Shown: positions 1 to 4,923 of the stretch, one piece after another
Position numbering within the stretch: the first letter of the stretch is position 1
Layout of the letters: every line of letters starts with the position of its first letter
Origin: Bifidobacterium breve
Lineage (GTDB): Bacteria > Actinomycetota > Acidimicrobiia > IMCC26256
NCBI GenBank assembly: GCA_945907055.1
Contig: CAMDSG010000109.1
Location: forward strand, 1 to 5,898
Reading direction: 5' to 3'
DNA length: 5,898 nt
Translations under genes and position numbers: made by a program
Notes under the pieces: generated by a model
Told to the model about the DNA's origin: nothing
What the model saw: only the letters and a program-made list of their open reading frames with translations
Database searches by the model: none

Positions 1-416
1 CCTGGATCGTTCTCGGAGTCGCTGACTCCAATGCGAGTCCCCAACGTGAGTCTCAGATCGTTTATTACTCCGATCCAACGCCCCGCAGCATCGACATCGA
101 GGGAGATCTCGACCCCTCGGCGCGAGTGCTTGCCAGACTCAATATCTCCTATGAACGCAGTTATGGCATTGCCACGAACTTGGGCCATGTCGCCATGGAC
201 CGTTGCTTGAAATGCGAACTCGGCGGCATCCTCAGTCGGGTCGAGATACGCACGGGGGAACAACCTTGATCGCACTGCCTCATCCCCAGCGGCTGGGAAC
301 GGCGAATCAACTACCGCGAGAGTTGAGCGAGCGAGATCAATAAGGGCCTCGGCCTCGGGGGAAGAGAGGGTCAAGAGCAGCGGATCGTCGCCATGCTCAA
401 ATCGATAGTCACTCAT
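1..416 (-). CDS. DUF2017-family protein, 3' end cut by window edge
   Basis: The reading frame opens with ATG at 414-416 and stays open to the window edge, giving 138 visible residues plus two bases. The sequence fits the actinobacterial DUF2017 family: an N-terminal acidic helix (about residues 18-36), the segment RLFPRAYLDP (51-60) followed by an acidic AAEF stretch, and near the end NDLRLTLGTRIGV (119-131), which is the family's best conserved block. Family members usually run to roughly 180-220 residues, so only a short tail should be missing. No signal peptide or membrane segment is visible, so it is probably cytoplasmic. The biochemical function is unknown; its recurrent position after clpS suggests a role connected with ClpS or Clp proteolysis, which is inference. 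An in-frame TGA at 420-422 rules out a start further upstream. The start lies inside an 11-bp tandem repeat, with only a weak GTGAG as a possible ribosome site. Confidence 0.85.
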   Translation of the reverse strand, partial: MSDYRFEHGDDPLLLTLSSPEAEALIDLARSTLAVVDSPFPAAGDEAVRSRLFPRAYLDPTEDAAEFAFQATVHGDMAQVRGNAITAFIGDIESGKHSRRGVEISLDVDAAGRWIGVINDLRLTLGTRIGVSDSENDP

Positions 417-445
417 GAGTCACTCACGAGTCACTCATGAGTCAC
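407..445 (-). repeat. 11-bp tandem repeat at the clpS/DUF2017 junction
   Basis: Read on the minus strand, the unit GTGACTCATGA occurs at 445-435, again with one change (GTGACTCGTGA) at 434-424, and again exactly at 423-413. A partial copy GTGACT follows at 412-407. The repeat contributes the last codons and stop of clpS and the first codons of the DUF2017 gene. The first copy holds the clpS stop TGA inside the string ATGA, and the third copy holds the DUF2017 ATG inside the same string. Confidence 0.95.
408..445 (-). promoter_or_regulatory. Possible translation-coupling hairpin
   Basis: The 10-base string ACTCATGAGT is a perfect palindrome and occurs at 411-420 and 433-442. In the minus-strand transcript these two copies can pair over all ten positions. 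Beyond an inner G-G mismatch, three more pairs close a four-base loop at 425-428; beyond an outer G-G mismatch, two further pairs are possible. The clpS stop lies in the 5' arm and the DUF2017 start codon in the 3' arm, so a ribosome ending clpS would open the start site. The pairing follows directly from the sequence; any regulatory effect is inference. There is no U-rich tract after it, so it is not a rho-independent terminator. Confidence 0.35.
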
Positions 446-728
446 GCTGCGTAGTTGCCCATAGGCCATGAGCGTGGAGCTGAGCGACGTAGTGCTCAGC
501 CTGCTCGCGCCTCCCGGAGATAACGACTGAGCGGCCATCGTTATGAACCTCAAGCATAAGTTTCGTTGCCTTCTCATGCGAGTAGCCAAAGAGTTTCTGG
601 AAGATCAGAACTACGTACGACATCAGATTTACCGGATCGTTCCAGACAACCACATTCCATGGTCGATCCAGATCAACCGAGGTATCAGAGATCGGCTCTT
701 GGATCTCCACGGGGAGAGCCGAGTTCAC
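435..728 (-). CDS. clpS: ATP-dependent Clp protease adaptor ClpS
   Basis: ClpS binds proteins carrying bulky hydrophobic N-terminal residues (N-degrons) and hands them to the ClpA/ClpC unfoldase for degradation by ClpP in the cytoplasm. The 97-residue protein has a flexible N-terminus (1-22), as is usual for the family, then the core domain from PWNVVVWNDP (23-32). N30 and D31 match the conserved pair that holds the N-degron amino group, and H62 in LEVHNDG completes the site; the helix KATKLMLEVH (53-62) carries the hydrophobic pocket residues. The start is GTG at 726-728, overlapping the nusB stop as GTGA, with AGAGG at 739-743 as a plausible ribosome site ten bases upstream. The overlap suggests coupling to nusB. 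The gene ends with TGA at 435-437 inside the 11-bp repeat. Length and residues agree with a functional adaptor. Confidence 0.95.
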   Translation of the reverse strand: MNSALPVEIQEPISDTSVDLDRPWNVVVWNDPVNLMSYVVLIFQKLFGYSHEKATKLMLEVHNDGRSVVISGRREQAEHYVAQLHAHGLWATTQRDS

Positions 729-1117
729 GACGCGCGCACCTCTGATGCGACACGCGCTAGCAAGCCATTTACAAAGCGACCGGAGTCCTTTGTTGAGTAC
801 TGCTTAGCAAGATCTACAGCCTCACTAATCGCAACCGCTGTAGGGACCTCCTCCGCATAGAGGAGTTCGTAGGCAGCGATTCGAAGTATGCAGCGATCAA
901 TCACAGGCATGCGCTCAAGGCTCCAGTTCTGCGAGAACTCTGTGAGGTACTTATCAATCGCCTCACGATTCTCATATACGCCCTCAAATAGTTGCAGCGC
1001 ATACTCATCTGGCTTGGTGGGGAGACCCTCGAGAATCCCAGGGGGCTCAACCTCACGAACCTCTGATTCATAGCAAAGTCCAAGTGCTCGCTCTCTGGAC
1101 TCACGACGCGGCGCCAC
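725..1117 (-). CDS. nusB: Transcription antitermination factor NusB
   Basis: NusB pairs with NusE (ribosomal protein S10) and binds boxA RNA to promote antitermination in rRNA operons. The 130-residue product is all-helical in pattern and slightly shorter than the E. coli protein (139). Family features are the arginine-rich start RRESRERALGLCYESEV (4-20), the segment SLERMPVIDRCILRIAAYEL (66-85), and the C-terminal block AISEAVDLAKQYSTKDSGRF (96-115) followed by VNGLLARVA. The GTG start at 1115-1117 lies eight bases after the efp stop. No strong Shine-Dalgarno sequence precedes it, so reinitiation by ribosomes leaving efp is likely (inference). The stop overlaps the clpS start by four bases. 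The efp-nusB order is common in bacteria; clpS as the next gene is less usual. Confidence 0.95.
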   Translation of the reverse strand: MAPRRESRERALGLCYESEVREVEPPGILEGLPTKPDEYALQLFEGVYENREAIDKYLTEFSQNWSLERMPVIDRCILRIAAYELLYAEEVPTAVAISEAVDLAKQYSTKDSGRFVNGLLARVASEVRAS

Positions 1118-1125
1118 TTCTAGTA

Positions 1126-1686
1126 CTAAGCGCGCGTCAGGTATTCGCCGGAGCGGGTGTCGACCTTGATGGTCTCTCCCACCTCAACGAAGAGGGGAAC
1201 CTGAACCACAAGGCCGGTCTCGCAGGTTGCGGCTTTTCTGGCTCCAGAGACACGGTCTCCCTGAAGACCCGGCTCAGTCTCGGTGATTAGTAACTCAACT
1301 GATGCAGCAAGCTCAACACCGAGTACCTCGTCGAGGTATGTAGGGAGTACAGCGGAGTCACCCTCTTTTAGGTAGTTAACAGATTCGCCGAGTGCAGATG
1401 GGCTGACATGAACCTGGTCGTAGGTCTCTGTATCCATGAAGACATAGTCGGCGCCCTCTCGGTACAGAAACTGCATCTCGCGCTTGTCGATAATAGCGAG
1501 AGGTACCTTCTCATCAGCGCGGAAAGTCTTATCTACTACAGAACCGGTTCGATAGTTCTTAAGTTTTGTGCGAACGAAGGCACCGCCCTTACCTGGCTTG
1601 ACATGCTGAAACTCCACAACGGTGACAAGCCCATCGGGGAGATTGAGGGCCATTCCGTTCTTGAGGTCGTTTGTTGAGATGCTCAA
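1126..1686 (-). CDS. efp: Translation elongation factor P
   Basis: EF-P binds between the ribosomal P and E sites and speeds peptide-bond formation at consecutive prolines. The 186-residue protein has the normal length and three-domain layout: an N-terminal KOW-like domain (about 1-62), an OB domain (about 66-125) and a second OB domain (about 129-186) with the signature CETGLVVQVPLF (155-166) and ending VDTRSGEYLTRA. The loop that reaches the peptidyl-transferase centre reads VKPGKGGAF (29-37), with K33 at the tip. The described actinobacterial unmodified subfamily has PGKGP here, so the second glycine is notable. No lysine-modifying enzyme gene is in the window. The start is TTG at 1684-1686, supported by AAGGG five bases upstream and by the family-like opening SISTNDLKNGM. 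It follows the peptidase stop by 15 bases. Confidence 0.96.
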   Translation of the reverse strand: MSISTNDLKNGMALNLPDGLVTVVEFQHVKPGKGGAFVRTKLKNYRTGSVVDKTFRADEKVPLAIIDKREMQFLYREGADYVFMDTETYDQVHVSPSALGESVNYLKEGDSAVLPTYLDEVLGVELAASVELLITETEPGLQGDRVSGARKAATCETGLVVQVPLFVEVGETIKVDTRSGEYLTRA

Positions 1687-1691
1687 TGTGG

Positions 1692-1696
1692 CCCTT
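1692..1696 (-). promoter_or_regulatory. Ribosome binding site for efp (TTG start)
   Basis: AAGGG on the minus strand lies five bases before the TTG at 1684-1686. It supports TTG as the real start: the next in-frame ATG is codon 12, which would cut off the conserved STNDLKNG opening of EF-P. Confidence 0.7.
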
Positions 1697-1701
1697 ATCG
1701 A

Positions 1702-2814
1702 TTAGACAACTAGTTGTTTTGGAAATGCAGTTAGCGGATCGCATCCGCCCTCGGTAACGAAGACTGTGTCCTCAAGGCGCACCCCACCGATACCGGGGAT
1801 GTAAACGCCAGGCTCAACAGTTACGACGTGACCGGCAACCAAAGTAGCACTAGAGGCCTGCGAGACCCGAGGGTCCTCATGTATCTCTACTCCGACTCCA
1901 TGACCGGTGCCGTGTGCGAATGCCTCTCCCCAGCCCGCGGCGACGATGATGTCTCGGCAGACTCGGTCGACCTCTCGAGCAGCAACACCGGCTTTTACAG
2001 CGTCTCGGCCGGCAACCTGGCTCTCATAGACGACCTCCCACATGTGGCGTGCCTCTGGAGTTGGCTCCCCCACGCTCACCGTTCGGGTCATGTCCGAGCA
2101 ATACCCATCCACGATGCATCCAAAATCTATGACCACTAACTCTCCATGCTCAATTACACGATTACTTGGTCGAGCATGCGGCTTGGCACCGTTTGGCCCT
2201 GAGGCAACGATCGGGTCAAATGAATTCCCATCGGCACCTCGCTCGCGCATCGCTACCTCGAGAGCAAGCGCAAAGGATCGCTCTGTGATGCCAGAACCAA
2301 GGATCGGAAGCAGTGAACCAAGCGCATCGTCGGCTATGGAGCAAGCCGATCTAATGCGCTCAACCTCGGATGACTCTTTGATCATCCGTAGGTCTTCGAT
2401 AATAGGAGCACCCGGCAGAACCTCAACCTGGGGGAACCAGTTGTCAGCGAAGTCGCGAGCCTGCTGCCATGTAACGCCACCAGCCTCTAGAAGCAGGCGA
2501 CGGATCCCTGTGCGCGATACCACCCTTTGAAGAGATTCGCGCTGCTCGCCAGCGGATACTCCAATCGAGATCTCAACATCTGCCTCGGCGGCGCTGAGTT
2601 GCTCGCGCGCCTGCTCGCGATACCTTCCATCAGTTACGAAAAGTGCATCGTCTGGCGCAATTAGCAGCATCGCAGCTGAACCGGTAAAGCCGGTGAGGTA
2701 GCGAATATTTGGGAGGCGAGTAACGAGGATCGCCTCACCTTCGCTCTCAAGTAACGCGGCGCGCAGCCTCGCGATTCGAGCGCCCACGGTTACCTTGCTT
2801 AGTCCTGTTGTCAC
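1702..2814 (-). CDS. pepQ: Xaa-Pro peptidase, M24B family
   Basis: This is a dinuclear-metal peptidase that cuts Xaa-Pro bonds in dipeptides or at peptide N-termini in the cytoplasm. The 370 residues split into a creatinase-type N-terminal domain (about 12-140, with NIRYLTGFTGSAA at 36-48 and TDGRYREQA at 61-69) and a pita-bread catalytic domain (about 150-365). All five metal ligands can be seen: D230 (VVIDFG), D241 (SDMTRT), H305 (HGTGHGVG), E334 (TVEPGVY) and E348 (RLEDT). The proton-shuttle histidines H213 (PHARPS) and H312 (EIHEDP) are also present. The start is GTG at 2812-2814, overlapping the aroQ stop as GTGA, so translation is probably coupled. Sequence alone does not separate prolidase (PepQ) from aminopeptidase P (PepP); the symbol rests on the equivalent mycobacterial gene beside efp. 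Its pairing with EF-P puts two proline-related functions next to each other. Confidence 0.92.
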   Translation of the reverse strand: MTTGLSKVTVGARIARLRAALLESEGEAILVTRLPNIRYLTGFTGSAAMLLIAPDDALFVTDGRYREQAREQLSAAEADVEISIGVSAGEQRESLQRVVSRTGIRRLLLEAGGVTWQQARDFADNWFPQVEVLPGAPIIEDLRMIKESSEVERIRSACSIADDALGSLLPILGSGITERSFALALEVAMRERGADGNSFDPIVASGPNGAKPHARPSNRVIEHGELVVIDFGCIVDGYCSDMTRTVSVGEPTPEARHMWEVVYESQVAGRDAVKAGVAAREVDRVCRDIIVAAGWGEAFAHGTGHGVGVEIHEDPRVSQASSATLVAGHVVTVEPGVYIPGIGGVRLEDTVFVTEGGCDPLTAFPKQLVV

Positions 2815-3254
2815 TCTGCACCACCAATCATTCCGACCGCCGCATCAACAGCTAGGCGATAACCGCCTCTACCGAATCCCGCGACTGTTCCTGTGACATA
2901 TGGGGCTACCACAGAGGTGCGCCTCCACTCTTCACGTGAACTCGGATTAGAGAGGTGAAGCTCAACCTTTACTCCATCGAATGAAGCGAGTGCATCAGCG
3001 ATAGCGAAAGAAGTATGTGTAAAAGCCCCTGGATTAATCACGATTGCAGCACATCGACTTCGTGCCTGCTGAATAGCCTCGATCAATGCGCCCTCATGGT
3101 TTGACTGCATATCCTCGAGTTCGTGCCCTGCATCCTCGGCGGCTTGGCGTGCATCGCTTACACACTCGAGGAGCGTGTCGCTGCCATAGATCTCAGGCTC
3201 GCGGGTTCCGAGCATGTTTAGGTTTGGTCCAGAGATGAGGAGGATTATCGCCAT
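2811..3254 (-). CDS. aroQ: 3-dehydroquinate dehydratase, type II
   Basis: It converts 3-dehydroquinate to 3-dehydroshikimate, step 3 of the shikimate pathway; type II enzymes are small dodecameric proteins acting without a Schiff base. The 147-residue length is typical. The N-terminal signature GPNLNMLGTREPEIYG (9-24) includes the lid arginine R18 and catalytic Y23. The substrate-binding segment INPGAFTHTS (73-82) carries N74, and ELHLSNPSSREEWR (98-111) carries the catalytic H100 and R111. The ATG start at 3252-3254 comes six bases after the aroB stop, and a strong GGGAGG at 3265-3270, inside the end of aroB, serves as the ribosome site about ten bases upstream. The stop overlaps the start of the peptidase gene. 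No residue expected for activity is missing. Confidence 0.96.
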   Translation of the reverse strand: MAIILLISGPNLNMLGTREPEIYGSDTLLECVSDARQAAEDAGHELEDMQSNHEGALIEAIQQARSRCAAIVINPGAFTHTSFAIADALASFDGVKVELHLSNPSSREEWRRTSVVAPYVTGTVAGFGRGGYRLAVDAAVGMIGGAE

Positions 3255-3260
3255 AGGGGT

Positions 3261-4352
3261 TTAGCCTCCCACGCCGACGCAGCGAAATGCGTAAGCCAGA
3301 GCATCTGTTGGTGGGTCATCCACCAACTGAAGGCCATCTTTCCCGGGCAGAACAAATGTTAGCCCGCCCGATGCCTTCTTATCCCTGCGCATTATTGCGA
3401 GGAGATCCTCCGCTTTTACCTCCGAGCCCCCTGGGACCTCAAGGGGCAGCCCGAGAGAGGACGCTACAGAGCAGTAGCGCTTCGCAGTCTCGGCTGAGAT
3501 CCTGCCCGCAGCCTCGGCGAGCTCCACGGCGAAGATGAGGCCAATTGAGACCGCCTCCCCGTGGGTAAGTTCGTAACCACCCCGTGTCTCAAGTGCATGA
3601 GCGAGCGTGTGTCCGAGATTCAGTGTTGCTCGAATTCCTGTGCGCTCATATGGATCGGCGGCGACTACCTGAGCCTTAATTTCACAGCACATCGCGACCA
3701 GATCTGCGAGCACTGCAGGATCGCGCGCTAATACAAGGTCGGTGCTGTTATTAAGTAGTTCAATTAGGCCTGTGCCACTGATCCCGAAATCAGAGATCAA
3801 AGCATATTTGGCGATCTCTCCGAGTCCACTCCGATACTCGCGAGGAGAGAGCGATGCCAGGGTATCCGTATCTACGGCAACGGCAATAGGCTGATGAAAG
3901 GCTCCAACAAGGTTCTTGCCTTCTGGAATATTGACCGCTGTCTTACCGCCGATAGCGGCATCGACCTGCGCGAGGAGCGATGTAGGGACCTGCAGAACAT
4001 CTACACCTCGGTAGTAAACAGAGGCTGCAAATCCTGCAGTGTCACCAACTACTCCTCCACCTAGAGCGACCACAACATCGCCTCGAAGGAGGCCGAACTC
4101 GGCGAAGTTCCGACAGAGCCCCTCAACGGTTGAGAGCGACTTGGCTTCCTCTCCGTCGCCGATCAGAAAGACTTCAGAGTTAGCCAATCCGGACCTAATC
4201 GAATCTAGATATAGATCAGCGATGGCGGACTGAGAGACAATCGCCACGCGACGGCGCTCACTAAGCATCTCGGGTACAAGATCAAGAGCGCCAGCGCCTA
4301 TGTGGATGTCGTAGGCAGGCTCTAATGCGACGCCTACTCTGTGGATCGTCAT
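3261..4352 (-). CDS. aroB: 3-dehydroquinate synthase
   Basis: It turns DAHP into 3-dehydroquinate, step 2 of the shikimate pathway, using NAD and a divalent metal. With the ATG at 4350-4352 the protein has 363 residues, close to the M. tuberculosis enzyme. The NAD-binding part includes DGEEAKSLSTVE (66-77) and ALGGGVVGD (96-104), followed by VPTSLLAQVDAAIGGKTAVN (122-141). Metal ligands are E179 (LGEIAKY), H248 (NLGHTLAHALE) and H264 (THGEAVSIG). An in-frame ATG at 4392-4394 would add 14 residues and overlap aroK by 29 bases. I prefer the inner start because MTIHRVGVALEPAYDIHIG is the usual family opening; neither start has a good ribosome site, which leaves some doubt. The chosen start lies 13 bases after the aroK stop and aroQ follows after six bases. 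Confidence 0.95.
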   Translation of the reverse strand: MTIHRVGVALEPAYDIHIGAGALDLVPEMLSERRRVAIVSQSAIADLYLDSIRSGLANSEVFLIGDGEEAKSLSTVEGLCRNFAEFGLLRGDVVVALGGGVVGDTAGFAASVYYRGVDVLQVPTSLLAQVDAAIGGKTAVNIPEGKNLVGAFHQPIAVAVDTDTLASLSPREYRSGLGEIAKYALISDFGISGTGLIELLNNSTDLVLARDPAVLADLVAMCCEIKAQVVAADPYERTGIRATLNLGHTLAHALETRGGYELTHGEAVSIGLIFAVELAEAAGRISAETAKRYCSVASSLGLPLEVPGGSEVKAEDLLAIMRRDKKASGGLTFVLPGKDGLQLVDDPPTDALAYAFRCVGVGG

Positions 4353-4365
4353 CGGTTCTGCACCA

Positions 4366-4908
4366 TCATTCCGTAAAACCCTCAATAAAAGCATTAATTA
4401 TTAGGTCAGCAACCGCTGAGACTCCTAGCCCAGCAGTATCTATCCGCAGATCTGCCATTGCTTCGTATGCCCCATAACGTACCTCTGAGAGGGCCTGAAG
4501 GGTTGCGACTGGATCGCCCTCTGCAAGCAAGGGGCGCGCTCCGCTCTTTCGAGTTGCCCTCTCCGCTAGTTCAGCTATCGGCGCGTCGAGCCAAACTACG
4601 TACCCCGATTCGCGAAGAGCTTCTTGGTTGACCGGGTCAATTGCTACCCCTCCTCCACAAGAGATCACGAGCGGAGCCTCTGACGCGGAAGCTGCGGATA
4701 CCGCTCTGCGCTCTAGTTCACGAAATTCGTTCTCTCCAAGAGTGGCAAAAATTCGAGCCACGGAGATTCCCGCAGCCTCTTCAACCATGTGATCCGTATC
4801 AACAAATTTGCGCTCTAGGCGCTTTGCACAGAGAGCACCAGCGCTTGACTTACCAGCACCCATTAGGCCTACGAGTACCAAATGGCGCTCAAAGGATTCC
4901 TTGGACAC
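4366..4908 (-). CDS. aroK: Shikimate kinase
   Basis: It phosphorylates shikimate to shikimate 3-phosphate with ATP, step 5 of the pathway. The 180-residue protein is a nucleoside-monophosphate-kinase fold. The Walker A loop is GLMGAGKSS (14-22) with K20; FVDTDHMVEE (35-44) supplies D37 for magnesium and D39 for shikimate; R63 in GENEFRELE contacts shikimate. CGGGVAI (84-90) is the shikimate-binding glycine loop, R125 in SGARPLL lies in the lid, and R144 in EVRYGAY is the second substrate arginine. The start is GTG at 4906-4908, 15 bases after the aroC stop, with a strong GGGGAG upstream. Length and motifs are those of a complete monofunctional enzyme; there is no fusion to AroB. Confidence 0.96.
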   Translation of the reverse strand: MSKESFERHLVLVGLMGAGKSSAGALCAKRLERKFVDTDHMVEEAAGISVARIFATLGENEFRELERRAVSAASASEAPLVISCGGGVAIDPVNQEALRESGYVVWLDAPIAELAERATRKSGARPLLAEGDPVATLQALSEVRYGAYEAMADLRIDTAGLGVSAVADLIINAFIEGFTE

Positions 4909-4915
4909 CTAAATA

Positions 4916-4921
4916 CTCCCC
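4916..4921 (-). promoter_or_regulatory. Ribosome binding site for aroK (GTG start)
   Basis: GGGGAG on the minus strand lies seven bases before the GTG at 4906-4908, in the short gap after aroC. It is among the best Shine-Dalgarno matches in the window and fixes the non-ATG start of aroK. Confidence 0.7.
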
Positions 4922-4923
4922 GT

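Noticed and set aside
408..445. Rho-independent terminator after clpS
   Set aside because: The palindromic stem has no U tract after it and its 3' arm holds the start of the next gene.
407..445. CRISPR-like or regulator-binding repeat array
   Set aside because: The units are 11 bp with no spacers and lie across coding ends, so it is a simple tandem repeat. A protein-binding site cannot be excluded but nothing supports it.
901..1104. Small minus-strand frame of 67 codons inside nusB
   Set aside because: It lies wholly within nusB in another frame, and its translation shows no recognisable family.
2042..2530. Plus-strand open frame of 162 codons opposite pepQ
   Set aside because: It is antisense to the catalytic region of the peptidase and shows low-complexity, shadow-like composition with no motif.
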